33,851 nucleotides of DNA from Nitrospirota bacterium (GCA_003229375.1 QIDP01000109.1:1-33851); one strand, 5' to 3'; shown: positions 16,901 through 24,152, numbered from the stretch's first letter. A program made the numbers and translations. Notes: a model not told the origin generated them from the letters alone.

Positions 16901-18365
16901 CACAGACAGTACAAAGGCCGGTTACATAACTGTAGAGCCAGGGCAGGGTGTGCCGTTTCCCATTGTGAGTATTTCCGGGGCAATGATCGGCATAAGCTTT
17001 GATCTGCTTGCCCCCATGCCGGCCGGAGGCACTCTGCGTATCTATTACGGCGATGTGCGGGAGCAGGCTATGTTACTGGACCCCGGGCTCAACGGAGTGC
17101 TTGACTATTCTACGCCAAAATTTCTCGCTCCCCCGGATAATGCTTACCGCAAACCAGCCTGGAATTCGCTTTATAATGATTTTCTGGGTTACGGATTTGA
17201 TAGTGTAGGTACAGATTCCTGGTACGATAACCGGACCTCCCGGAATAGCATCTACGCCGATGGCGCTTCATGGTCAAATAATGATGATAAAACCCGGTGG
17301 ATGTTGAAGGCCAATATAGAATATCCCTCACTCACTTATCAGGTAAAGGTCTACTTAGCCTCCGCAAATCCTAAAGGCCGTTATCTGAGACATCAGGTGG
17401 TAACCGTGAACGGACAGTCCCCGGATTATGAGGACCGCTACAGCCTTGACCGTGGCGCTCTATTGATATTTTCCGACATAGTTCCTCAAGGCAGTCTGGT
17501 CAAAGTAAGCGTCTCACCCGAATATAGTACTCTTCAAGATTCATGGGTCCGTTCGTTTTATGGTGTGGACATCTGGCCGTCAGGGGTAGGAGTTATCCCT
17601 GGAACAACGGTAGGTAAAAATGAGTTTACGGTTAAGATAGAAGGCAACCGGGTTTCGCCTGCCCCTTCAATAACTGTGGAGTCAATAGTTCCGATTGCCA
17701 TGTGGCAGTTTGATGAAGGAACCGGTCAGCGGGCAAGCGAGGCTACCGGGACACAAGATCCTAACAATCCAGACCTTGGTTATGACCTGATACTCGGGAC
17801 AAGTACCAACGTGGAGACTCAAGACCCTGTATGGGTGCCGGGCAAATACGGAAATGCCCTGGAGTTTAACAAGAACGAGAATGATCGAGTGTACCGTCAA
17901 GAGACAGGTACGGATAAATCTGCATGGGGTCCGTATCCGATCACTAACCAGCTCACTGTGGAGGCCTGGGTCAAGTTAACGGATTCGGTTAACTATACTG
18001 GAGTAATCGTCTTCAATGGATATAGTGGTTCTGCAGGGTATACCCTTTACCTGAAGCAGGGTCGCCCCTGCTTACATCTTATGGGTGTCACTTATGCGGA
18101 TGCAGGGGACGATACTGTCCCTAACGACGGCAACTGGCACCATATAGCTGGTGTGTGGGACGGTGATGCCGGGACGGTCAAGCTCTATCTGAATGGATCA
18201 GTGATCGAAGAGTTTACAGGTGCTCCAGGCAGCTATGAGGCCGGATTTGCAGATTTCCTAATCGGCACCTGCCCCGCAGGCCACGGGTTCCCAGGTGCAA
18301 TAGATGAAGTGCGCATCTGGGATAAGGCCCTAAGTCAAGGACAACTCGGTTACTATGCCCCGTAA
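13983..18365 (+). CDS. Secreted multidomain glycosidase-like protein with DNRLRE-like and two LamG modules
   Basis: A 1460-residue protein. Residues 1-23 are a signal peptide (basic start, VVIGILLILLM, cleavage near NAA-PG). About 25-208 match a DNRLRE/CBM96-type beta-sandwich (RTILIKFDLEG, SATLYLYYYG, WKEIDVTGLVDYW). About 215-540 look like a TIM-barrel hydrolase: VDVWQIDQEPSD places a candidate acid/base Glu at 362, and YVWAGWSEHLADW may end the barrel; a clear second catalytic Glu is not identified. A LamG/concanavalin-like module spans about 545-760, beta-rich sequence about 780-1235, and a second LamG about 1238-1460, ending at the last residue without anchor or sorting signal. Likely secreted to bind and cleave or trim polysaccharide. 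GC is visibly higher than in both neighbouring genes, which suggests separate origin. Start ATG 13983 follows AAGGAAAAGG. Confidence 0.8.
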   Translation: MRRNMTVVIGILLILLMAEANAAPGDVATITTGFQQNRWPNYDYAGCADAYLTSKYFDDNTGSLPVLKESSSTRNIRTILIKFDLEGNIHSDSTITSATLYLYYYGPASNSNKRIYASRVTSDWDQGTVTYNTPLSVEDPPLSWADWDLSEAGWKEIDVTGLVDYWYANPDANFGMKLTSDSTDVALFYSSEYTDNPKLHPKLTVTYRPPAFTISFPVEPTRFFSSDWMMSWHYRENDSAMNDGWAQMDTTLRDAGCTWTQPAWAWTAIENTPSGNAVDGIVHTYNTYNLNQLARQIAYLKGLDYRIALLINPDFAIWNWEDPWKDKVKAGDADAQMAFYDTMKKLATDFRGIVDVWQIDQEPSDTTASAGGYENIEAYARLLRAGYHGVKKGDPDAFVMFSDSVYDGWTGQVLAYLAENYSDKALFPFTDSLAPHLFRTRGPDHDTGYSHTTAFTGTMVDALTLYHLFGRDYGVSWDNTTPIGMVQTPYSTYGISDNDIENNVVTFEQQANYRVRKAILELTLGYVWAGWSEHLADWTGVQVLGLWLFDEGEEQTTAEATGAQDPDNPDIGYDLLLGDTANDEIFDPAWLMPGKYGSAVKFARGDNDRVTRPYPWIGPNPTGNKLTVEAWINPGSGIDISSVSTVVSAGRAGVNGYTLDTNYHKLRFHVGDKVFAMTDPLINTFDVWHHVAAVWDGDADMVTLYLNGRETDTFTNADVTYTNGDTRFQIGTRRNMRGFPGAIDEVRISDAALRPGQLGYTGSRAWRAYWGSAGIIINKEDTGGLGLIDSTGDSMEDIEPDIPYPELEKKAWWALNTLGGNYTANGIKVAGILKGAAFLSRLQLDKETRHGYRFLKPDNTMVTVIWDAAPDLEPSGTSQVNLTSIGMVDVISRDGDHLFEKSGNFSLYIGPAPIYLVGAAITEPDRAMIRKISNDGLPALQGYSDAYIIDIQSENEATGIEVTVPDGWTLPQDTDSTKAGYITVEPGQGVPFPIVSISGAMIGISFDLLAPMPAGGTLRIYYGDVREQAMLLDPGLNGVLDYSTPKFLAPPDNAYRKPAWNSLYNDFLGYGFDSVGTDSWYDNRTSRNSIYADGASWSNNDDKTRWMLKANIEYPSLTYQVKVYLASANPKGRYLRHQVVTVNGQSPDYEDRYSLDRGALLIFSDIVPQGSLVKVSVSPEYSTLQDSWVRSFYGVDIWPSGVGVIPGTTVGKNEFTVKIEGNRVSPAPSITVESIVPIAMWQFDEGTGQRASEATGTQDPNNPDLGYDLILGTSTNVETQDPVWVPGKYGNALEFNKNENDRVYRQETGTDKSAWGPYPITNQLTVEAWVKLTDSVNYTGVIVFNGYSGSAGYTLYLKQGRPCLHLMGVTYADAGDDTVPNDGNWHHIAGVWDGDAGTVKLYLNGSVIEEFTGAPGSYEAGFADFLIGTCPAGHGFPGAIDEVRIWDKALSQGQLGYYAP
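15610..16262 (+). repeat. LamG module, copy 1 of an intragenic duplication
   Basis: DNA here and at 17697-18353 aligns over the module, with near-identical blocks such as CACAAGATCCT, CCGGGCAAATACGGAA and ATAGATGAAGTGCGCATCT. Conservation at the DNA level as well as the protein level suggests a fairly recent duplication within the gene. Confidence 0.7.
17697..18353 (+). repeat. LamG module, copy 2 of an intragenic duplication
   Basis: Second copy, ending GGACAACTCGGTTAC just before the stop codon. It differs from copy 1 mainly in the middle third of the module, where the ligand-facing loops would be. Confidence 0.7.
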
Positions 18366-18402
18366 CATGAGTGTAAGCACTATTTTAATATGAACTACTA
18401 CA

Positions 18403-19845
18403 ATGTTAGAAACCTTTAGGGATCTTAGCAAAGCAAATCTTATACCATTTCTTATCGGGATATATGTTAGTCTTATAATAAGCCTTGATCCATTCATTAG
18501 CAATTACCTGCCTCTGAAATATCTCAAATCTATCCCATATTCATTTACTATAACAGTCTTTATATTGACTATTTGCCTATATCTTATCTATATAAATTCT
18601 GAAAAGATATGGGAAAAGATAATACCCATCCTTTTGGTCTCTCTGATTATAGGTGACCAGACAAAGGGCTTGACTGGCAAGGGCGCCGATCTTGCCGATC
18701 TTGTAGTTCTGTCAGCCTTTATTATCTGGCTTATAAAAAATTTCATGAATGAGGATAGCAGAGTAAAATGGAGTAAGTTCGATCTGCTGATTTTAGGTTT
18801 AATATTACTTGCCTTCCTCTCAGAGAGCAATACAGGACGGATCTCTTATTTCCGTCTTGCAAAAGGCCTGAAATGTTTTGGGGTGGCGTTTATTGTTGTT
18901 AAATTGATTACAACAAAGGATGATCTCTATTTCTTTATCAAATCACTAATCATAATTATCTCTGTTTCTGCAATATTAGGCATCCTTCAGGAATTATTGT
19001 ACCTTCAAACAGGTATTATTTTCCCACCTACAAAAGAGATATTCCTGGCCGTTAACACACAAGTAATAAATGGTGTTATTATGTTAAGAATATCTGCCTT
19101 CGCAGGAATCACACAAGATTTTGCAAATATACTCGCTGCAACATTATCCATTACCCTATTTCTATTATTATCACCAATCATAAGGGATCGTAAAAGATAT
19201 ACCCTCCTCCTGATTGCCTTTTTGTTAATATTTACTGCCCTATATCTTACCTTTGCAAGGGCGGCATGGCTTGCCTTTGCTGTAACTGCCTTAATAGCAC
19301 TATTTTTCAGAAGACCATCCTATTCTATTCATTTTATTATGGCATTGTTATCTATCCTTCTTTTATGTTATGTCACAGGTATATTAGATATTATTAACAA
19401 TTTTCTTTATGAGGAAATCAGTTTAATGGGAAAACTTGGACTCAGAAATGAGATGAATAAATTGGGCATTGAGGCCTCATTAGCCAGGCACCCCTTTATT
19501 GGAAGAGGAATTGAACGCTCTAATATATATATGTCTAATCCATATCGCTGGCCACCTCATAATACCTTTGTCCAGGTATTAGCTGAAATCGGTATTATTG
19601 GTTTTAGTATCTATTTGTCAATGTTATTATATTTAATCTTCAGGCTCTTCATGGTCATTATAACCGTTAAAGGAAGTAATGAGAAGGCAATTGCCACTTC
19701 CCTGTTAATGGGATTATTCACCCTTACAATTTATAGCCAGTTTGACCCGGATTTCTTGCGTTTATTCCCATGGATATATTTTGGATTAACTGAAAGTGCA
19801 ATACTTATATTGGGGGAGGAGAGGCAAAAAACCTTGCAATCATGA
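18403..19845 (+). CDS. O-antigen ligase / polymerase (WaaL/Wzy_C family) membrane protein
   Basis: A 480-residue polytopic inner-membrane protein with roughly ten to twelve hydrophobic segments. The large periplasmic loop near residues 340-390 carries ARHPFIGRGI and WPPHNTFVQVLAEIGIIGF, the Wzy_C/O-antigen ligase signature (HN followed by an EhG stretch). An Arg in YLTFARAAWLAFAV also fits the family. It joins or polymerises lipid-linked glycan at the periplasmic face. Sequence alone does not separate ligase from polymerase, but its placement just before a Wzz-type regulator favours a polymerase. It starts 37 bp after the large secreted gene, without an obvious ribosome site. Confidence 0.83.
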   Translation: MLETFRDLSKANLIPFLIGIYVSLIISLDPFISNYLPLKYLKSIPYSFTITVFILTICLYLIYINSEKIWEKIIPILLVSLIIGDQTKGLTGKGADLADLVVLSAFIIWLIKNFMNEDSRVKWSKFDLLILGLILLAFLSESNTGRISYFRLAKGLKCFGVAFIVVKLITTKDDLYFFIKSLIIIISVSAILGILQELLYLQTGIIFPPTKEIFLAVNTQVINGVIMLRISAFAGITQDFANILAATLSITLFLLLSPIIRDRKRYTLLLIAFLLIFTALYLTFARAAWLAFAVTALIALFFRRPSYSIHFIMALLSILLLCYVTGILDIINNFLYEEISLMGKLGLRNEMNKLGIEASLARHPFIGRGIERSNIYMSNPYRWPPHNTFVQVLAEIGIIGFSIYLSMLLYLIFRLFMVIITVKGSNEKAIATSLLMGLFTLTIYSQFDPDFLRLFPWIYFGLTESAILILGEERQKTLQS

Positions 19846-19863
19846 GGATGTTGTGCTTAAATA

Positions 19864-19892
19864 AACTCTGTGAACTCTGTGGTAAATTATTA
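19864..19892. repeat. Half copy of the CTCTGYGGT repeat upstream of wzz
   Basis: AACTCTGTGAACTCTGTGGT followed by AAATTATTAA. The CTCTGTG unit is doubled in this copy. A matching inverted copy lies after the two small membrane genes at 21583-21601. Confidence 0.6.
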
Positions 19893-19925
19893 AGGGACTG
19901 TAAAGTAATAACTTTTACAGTCTCT
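19893..19925 (+). promoter_or_regulatory. Perfect-stem hairpin in the leader of the Wzz-type gene
   Basis: GACTGTAAA (19896-19904) pairs with TTTACAGTC (19914-19922), and three outer pairs including one G-U extend it to 12 bp. It ends 14 nt before ATG 19940, and GAGGGG (19928-19933) lies just after it. Its function is unknown: it may protect mRNA, modulate translation or mark a repeat boundary. Confidence 0.5.
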
Positions 19926-19939
19926 AAGAGGGGAATTAA

Positions 19940-21013
19940 ATGGAAGAACGTACCTTAGCTGATTATTGGTTTGTACTCTATACGAGAAAGAAAGCAATCT
20001 ATCTTATTATTATTATTGCTATCCTTTTTGCTGTATATTTTAGTTATACATTAGAAAAGGTGTATGAGGCCACGACTGTCTTTTTTATTCCCCATGGATT
20101 CGATATCTTCTCTTTCTTTAGCGGTGAAGCAAATGAGGATATAATAAAGGGACCTCTGTTTCCAATACCCCAGCAAAATATACATGCAGCATTTGTCGGC
20201 ATCTTGAGAAGCAGGACAGTTGCACAGAAGGTACGCGACAAGTTTCCACAAAAAAGTTTAAAATCATTACTTAAAAAAGATGTAGATTTTATTGTAAGCA
20301 GTGAATATTTATTAAAGGTATATGTTAGGGACAAAGACCCTCAACTGGCAGCAGATGTAGCAAATGCCTATCCAATATCTTTTAATGAAATTCTTCAACA
20401 GTTTTCTGCCAATCCTATACTTAAGAGAAAAAACAATTTAGAAAAACAAATAAACGAGATTGAACCAAAACTTGCAGAAAGTAACAAAGGGCTGGAGAGA
20501 TTTCGAGAAGCAAACAAGACGGTCTCTTTAAGGGAGGAGATATCTCAACTTATAGAGGATAGGGCCCGGGTACAATCCAAGATTATTGATGCCAGGGCCG
20601 AAATTGTTAGCATGGAATCTTATCCGGATATTGTTACCTGGAAGAATAGGCTAATTGAATATCAAAAAGAGAAAAAGAGGATGGATGGCAGGCGATCAAA
20701 AATAACAAAGATAATCTCAAAGGAGGATGAGATAGCCCGGGAGGTCGATCGTTACAAAGAGATGCTGAAAAAACTACATATTCAACTGGAAGAAATAAAG
20801 GCACAAGAAGAACGGGAGACTCAAAATGTGGTTGTAGTTGATCGTGCCGGGCCTCCCAAAAGACCGGCTTTTCCCGTCCTCTGGATTAATGTTATTATAT
20901 CCGGTTTCTGCGGTTTAATAGGAGGGGTATTTTTCGCATTTTTTATGGATTATGTTGATAAAATTGCAAAAAAGAAAAGATTTGAAGCAATAGAAACCAG
21001 CGAAAAGATATAA
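19940..21013 (+). CDS. Wzz/GumC-type polysaccharide chain-length regulator
   Basis: A 357-residue protein with the polysaccharide co-polymerase layout. TM1 is at about 18-36 (KAIYLIIIIAILFAVYFSY), a periplasmic region with a long coiled coil spans about 150-295 (LEKQINEIEPKLAESNKGLE onward), and a PPKRPAFP proline motif precedes TM2 at about 313-336. The short C-terminal tail lacks a tyrosine-kinase domain, so this is the kinase-free type. It sets the modal length of polymer made by the adjacent Wzy-like protein. AGAGGGG at 19927-19933 is the likely ribosome site. Two small membrane proteins follow closely and may be accessory subunits. Confidence 0.85.
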   Translation: MEERTLADYWFVLYTRKKAIYLIIIIAILFAVYFSYTLEKVYEATTVFFIPHGFDIFSFFSGEANEDIIKGPLFPIPQQNIHAAFVGILRSRTVAQKVRDKFPQKSLKSLLKKDVDFIVSSEYLLKVYVRDKDPQLAADVANAYPISFNEILQQFSANPILKRKNNLEKQINEIEPKLAESNKGLERFREANKTVSLREEISQLIEDRARVQSKIIDARAEIVSMESYPDIVTWKNRLIEYQKEKKRMDGRRSKITKIISKEDEIAREVDRYKEMLKKLHIQLEEIKAQEERETQNVVVVDRAGPPKRPAFPVLWINVIISGFCGLIGGVFFAFFMDYVDKIAKKKRFEAIETSEKI

Positions 21014-21022
21014 AAAGGAGGA

Positions 21023-21268
21023 TTGTTGTTAGAGCTTAGCGAAAAGAGAAAAAAGGATATAGAGAAAGAGGAATATTGGCAAATTATTTCCAGACTCCAG
21101 GCCAAAGAGGTCATGAAAGGGAACATACCTCCTTTGCGGTTAATCAACAGGAAGATAGGGCCATTCCTAAAAATAACGGGTGAGGTGCTTTTGGGCATCT
21201 TCATTGCGGAAATATCGCTAATTCTTAATTTTATCGTATTTAATTTTTTGTTCCATATAGAGTTTTAA
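21023..21268 (+). CDS. Small single-pass membrane protein, unrecognised
   Basis: An 81-residue protein: a charged, probably helical N-terminal half (EKRKKDIEKEEYWQIISRLQ), a short IPPLRL loop, and a C-terminal membrane segment of about 25 residues (EVLLGIFIAEISLILNFIV). I do not recognise the family. A strong AAAAAGGAGG site (21012-21021) supports translation; the start is TTG 21023 or TTG 21026. It begins 9 bp after the wzz stop codon and ends just before another small membrane protein of the same layout, so the three probably form one unit. Confidence 0.6.
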   Translation: MLLELSEKRKKDIEKEEYWQIISRLQAKEVMKGNIPPLRLINRKIGPFLKITGEVLLGIFIAEISLILNFIVFNFLFHIEF

Positions 21269-21272
21269 TATT

Positions 21273-21557
21273 ATGTTCAAAGATTGTAAAAGAGTAGAGG
21301 AGTTAGAGAGGACATACAGGAAAGAGGTCAGGGATAAACTGATAAAAGATATAACAAGAAAAAATGAGGATATGATAAAAAATGGTCTTTTCCCCTTCGA
21401 AGGCCGATGGCTTAACATTGATGATATAAAGAGATATAAAAAAGAGTTAAAGAAAAAGGATAGGGGAATTTTTTATGAATTGATCTTTCTATTTTTATTA
21501 ATGGGATTCTTAACATGGGGGCTTTATAAGGTGCTTATTTCGTTATTACCAAAATAA
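21273..21557 (+). CDS. Small single-pass membrane protein, unrecognised
   Basis: A 94-residue protein: a highly charged helical N terminus (RVEELERTYRKEVRDKLIKD), a conserved-looking NGLFPFEGRWLNIDDIK segment near residues 37-53, and a C-terminal membrane segment (FYELIFLFLLMGFLTWGLY). The FPFEGRW piece resembles small folded elements in several membrane-associated bacterial proteins, but I cannot name a family. It starts 4 bp after the previous gene without its own clear ribosome site, which suggests translational coupling. Shared size, topology and position with the 81-residue protein point to a paired function beside Wzz. Confidence 0.58.
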   Translation: MFKDCKRVEELERTYRKEVRDKLIKDITRKNEDMIKNGLFPFEGRWLNIDDIKRYKKELKKKDRGIFYELIFLFLLMGFLTWGLYKVLISLLPK

Positions 21558-21564
21558 GGCCTCA

Positions 21565-21601
21565 ACTGTAAAAGTTCACCTAACCGCAGAGTACACAAGA
21601 G
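21565..21601. repeat. Inverted copy of the wzz-leader repeats
   Basis: ACTGTAAAAGTT (21565-21576) is the exact reverse complement of AACTTTTACAGT at 19910-19921, and ACCGCAGAGTACACAAGAG (21583-21601) is an imperfect reverse complement of the CTCTGTGAACTCTGTGGT half-site upstream of wzz. The two elements occur in mirrored order, bracketing the three genes. Confidence 0.55.
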
Positions 21602-21625
21602 CTTGCTGTACCAAAAACCAATTAA

Positions 21626-21654
21626 TTGACATATCTGTAGATTGTCTATATAAT
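21626..21654 (+). promoter_or_regulatory. Consensus sigma70 promoter for the PilZ-tmk-ubiX-mqnP-queA genes
   Basis: TTGACA (21626-21631), exactly 17 bp, TATAAT (21649-21654): a full match to consensus in both boxes. Transcription would begin near 21661, giving a leader of about 20 nt before ATG 21681. An alternative upstream GTG start at 21654 overlaps the -10 box and is therefore unlikely. Confidence 0.75.
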
Positions 21655-21680
21655 TGTGGAAAATTATATGGAGAGGAGAG

Positions 21681-22088
21681 ATGAAGGACAGTTCCTCTAA
21701 GAGGCTTGAGAAACGGAGGTTTTACAGATTAAAAAGTCCTGTTCAGGTTAGGTTCAGGATAACCAGCGGTGACAATGAAGGGGGATCATCGAGGTTAATA
21801 AAAGGAAAGACCGAGAATATCTCAGAGGGCGGTATATGCCTGGAGACAAATTTAGTACAAGTAGATGGACTCCATATATCTCATGACAGCTCTATGCTCT
21901 ATAAAAACAGGCTTGAGCTGGAGATAGACCTATCTCCGGATATGGAGAGTATCAGGGCCGTTGGTGAAGTCATCTGGTATGACCTTAAGAAAAAAAAGGA
22001 CCAGTATACATACAATGTAGGTGTATGGTTCTCAGAAATCAGTGAGGATGACAAAGATAGACTCAGTAAATTCTTGTCACATAAGTAA
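21681..22088 (+). CDS. PilZ-domain protein, probable cyclic-di-GMP receptor
   Basis: A 135-residue single-domain protein. RRFYR places the R-x3-R motif at R12 and R16, and NISEGG gives the N-x-S-x2-G motif at N46, S48 and G51, the two elements that clasp c-di-GMP. The remainder is the beta-barrel (LELEIDLSPDMESIRAVGEV, WYDLKKKKDQYTYNVGVWFS). It is probably a stand-alone adaptor that changes partner activity on binding the messenger. Partners are not encoded in the sequence, but polysaccharide machinery lies just upstream and is a common target. The leader is short, with GGAGAGGAG as ribosome site. tmk follows after 8 bp. Confidence 0.85.
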   Translation: MKDSSSKRLEKRRFYRLKSPVQVRFRITSGDNEGGSSRLIKGKTENISEGGICLETNLVQVDGLHISHDSSMLYKNRLELEIDLSPDMESIRAVGEVIWYDLKKKKDQYTYNVGVWFSEISEDDKDRLSKFLSHK

Positions 22089-22096
22089 GTTGACCT

Positions 22097-22747
22097 ATGC
22101 ATAATACAACTATCGGAGAAAAGCTGCGTCAGGGTCAGGGTACCATTATCGCCATAGAAGGGATTGATGGGGCCGGGAAGACAACCCAATCAAAACGTCT
22201 GGAGAGCGATCTGGCAACTGAGGGATACAGGGTAATCTATCTGAAGGAACCGACCGACAGCAAATGGGGGAGAAGGATAAGGGAAATCGCACAAATGGGG
22301 AGGGATAACACCCCACCTGAGGAGGAACTATACCTTTTCACAGAGGATAGGAAGGAAGATGTGCATAGGAACATAATGCCGGCACTGGAGGAGAAGAAGA
22401 TTGTTATAATGGATAGATACTATATATCTTCCATAGCATATCAGGGGTCACTAGGTATTGATATAAAAAGGATAAAGGAAATGAATGAGGAGTTTGCCCC
22501 TGTGCCTCATCTGGCTATTATCCTGGAGATCGAACCAAAAGTTGGGATATTAAGGATCACCAGAGGAAGGGGAGAAAAAAATAATTATTTTGAAAGGGAA
22601 AAAGATCTAAAGAAGGTAAAAGAGATATTCGACTCCCTTAATGAACCTTATATAGTCAGAATAGATGCCTCTTTGCCAGAGGATCAGGTATATAGAGAAA
22701 TAAGAGAGGTGGTAAAAAAAATCATATGCAATCAAGATATATATTAG
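22097..22747 (+). CDS. tmk: Thymidylate kinase
   Basis: A 216-residue kinase that converts dTMP to dTDP with ATP in the cytosol. The P-loop EGIDGAGKTT is at residues 21-30, with DRYYISSIAYQG near 112-127 as the DR(Y/H) nucleotide-site motif. IIAIEGIDG and the lid region RITRGRGEKNNYFE match the family. Normal length is about 205-215. It overlaps the start of the ubiX-like gene by 22 bp, an unusually long overlap, and is in the operon driven from 21626. Confidence 0.93.
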   Translation: MHNTTIGEKLRQGQGTIIAIEGIDGAGKTTQSKRLESDLATEGYRVIYLKEPTDSKWGRRIREIAQMGRDNTPPEEELYLFTEDRKEDVHRNIMPALEEKKIVIMDRYYISSIAYQGSLGIDIKRIKEMNEEFAPVPHLAIILEIEPKVGILRITRGRGEKNNYFEREKDLKKVKEIFDSLNEPYIVRIDASLPEDQVYREIREVVKKIICNQDIY

Positions 22748-23301
22748 CTATTTCGGGTGCTAGTGGTGCCTTTTATGCCAAAAAGGTCTTTGATCTTCTT
22801 CACAGGATGAACGCCGAGATACATCTCATTATCTCCTCCAATGGTGTAGCCATCCTGCAGGAGGAGACAGGGATTACTCCTTCTTACTTTGAAGGCAGGG
22901 GAATACATATATACAAAAATTCGGATATCAACGCGAGTATAGCTAGTGGCACATTTAAGTGCGGGGGAATGGTTGTAATTCCATGCAGCATGGGAACTCT
23001 GGGGAGGATAGCAACCGGGATCTCTAACGATCTCATCAGCAGGTCAGCCGATGTAACCCTTAAGGAGAGGAGAAGGCTTATACTTGTCCCGAGAGAGACA
23101 CCTATAAATGAGATTCATATAAGGAATATGTTGACCCTGAGTCAGGCAGGCGCTATTATACTTCCTGCCTCGCCAGGCTTTTATCACAACCCCCGGTCTA
23201 TTGATGATATAGCAGATTTTATTGCGGCAAAGGTACTAGATCACTTGAACATAGATAATGATCTATTACCATGTTGGGGAAAGAAAAAAGAAAGTGGATG
23301 A
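22726..23301 (+). CDS. ubiX: UbiX-family flavin prenyltransferase
   Basis: A 191-residue flavoprotein. UbiX enzymes prenylate FMN to make the cofactor for UbiD-type decarboxylases. ISGASGAFYAKK (GASG at 11-14) is the FMN phosphate loop, and VVIPCSMGTLGRIATGISND with KERRRLILVPRETP gives the conserved active-site and dimethylallyl-phosphate residues. In genomes using the futalosine route, such an enzyme supports the decarboxylase step of menaquinone synthesis; the adjacent prenyltransferase gene fits that reading. No ubiD-like gene is in the window. The gene starts 22 bp inside tmk; no better start is visible. Confidence 0.9.
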   Translation: MQSRYILAISGASGAFYAKKVFDLLHRMNAEIHLIISSNGVAILQEETGITPSYFEGRGIHIYKNSDINASIASGTFKCGGMVVIPCSMGTLGRIATGISNDLISRSADVTLKERRRLILVPRETPINEIHIRNMLTLSQAGAIILPASPGFYHNPRSIDDIADFIAAKVLDHLNIDNDLLPCWGKKKESG

Positions 23302-24152
23302 TTGAACGATTTAAGATAATACTAAAGGATATAAAATTTGAGCATACAGTCTTTTCCTTACCTTTTGCCCTGATGAGTGCCTTCCTGGCGGCAGAAGGTA
23401 TACCACCGCTTAATAAACTATTCTGGATAGTGACAGCAATAGTAGGGGCTAGAAGTTGCGCAATGGCATTCAACAGGATAGTTGATGTTGTTTATGATGG
23501 GTCGAATCCACGTACAAGTAATCGGGCACTTCCATCAGGAAAGGTTAAACTCCATCATTATCTGATCTTTCTCCTTGTCTCTGCCCTCTTATTCCTCTTT
23601 TCATGCTACATGTTGAATACAATGGCATTTCAACTCTCACTACCTGCCTTAATTATAATATTCTTCTATTCATTTACAAAGAGATTTACTTCAAACTCCC
23701 ATCTATTCCTTGGCCTGGCTCTCAGTTTAGCGCCTATAGGTGCATGGGTAGCTGTCAGAGAGGAGATATCCTTAACATCGATTGTCCTGGGTACAACAGT
23801 ATTGCTCTGGCTTGCAGGCTTCGACATAATATATGCCTGTCAGGATATCAATTTTGACAAGAGGAATGGTCTCTTCTCCATACCCCGGAGGTATGGTATT
23901 ACAAAGGCATTGAGGATATCATCAATATTTCATATCCTGATGATAATATCGGTTCTTTCCCTGATCATGATAGATAAACTTGGTTTCCTCTATCTCACAG
24001 GTGTAGCACTGGTAGCCCTACTACTCTGGTATGAGCATTCTATTGTAAAACCGGCCGATCTCTCCAGGGTCAATGTAGCATTCTTTAATGTTAATGGTGT
24101 GATAAGCATAATGCTGATGTTGTTTGTAATCATAGATTGTGTATGGATTTGA
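23298..24152 (+). CDS. mqnP: UbiA-family prenyltransferase, MqnP-like
   Basis: A 284-residue integral membrane prenyltransferase with about eight or nine hydrophobic segments. The first Asp-rich motif reads NRIVDVVYDGSNPRT (N59, D63, D67) and the second DIIYACQDINFDKRNG; both bind Mg-diphosphate of the polyprenyl donor. KFEHTVFSLPFALMSAF at the N terminus is typical of the MqnP (futalosine pathway) branch. Start ATG 23298 gives the common four-base ATGA overlap with the ubiX-like stop; an ATG at 23271 would add nine residues. Probable role: prenylation of the naphthoate precursor of menaquinone. Assignment to MqnP rather than UbiA rests on the N-terminal pattern and neighbours. Confidence 0.85.
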   Translation: MIERFKIILKDIKFEHTVFSLPFALMSAFLAAEGIPPLNKLFWIVTAIVGARSCAMAFNRIVDVVYDGSNPRTSNRALPSGKVKLHHYLIFLLVSALLFLFSCYMLNTMAFQLSLPALIIIFFYSFTKRFTSNSHLFLGLALSLAPIGAWVAVREEISLTSIVLGTTVLLWLAGFDIIYACQDINFDKRNGLFSIPRRYGITKALRISSIFHILMIISVLSLIMIDKLGFLYLTGVALVALLLWYEHSIVKPADLSRVNVAFFNVNGVISIMLMLFVIIDCVWI

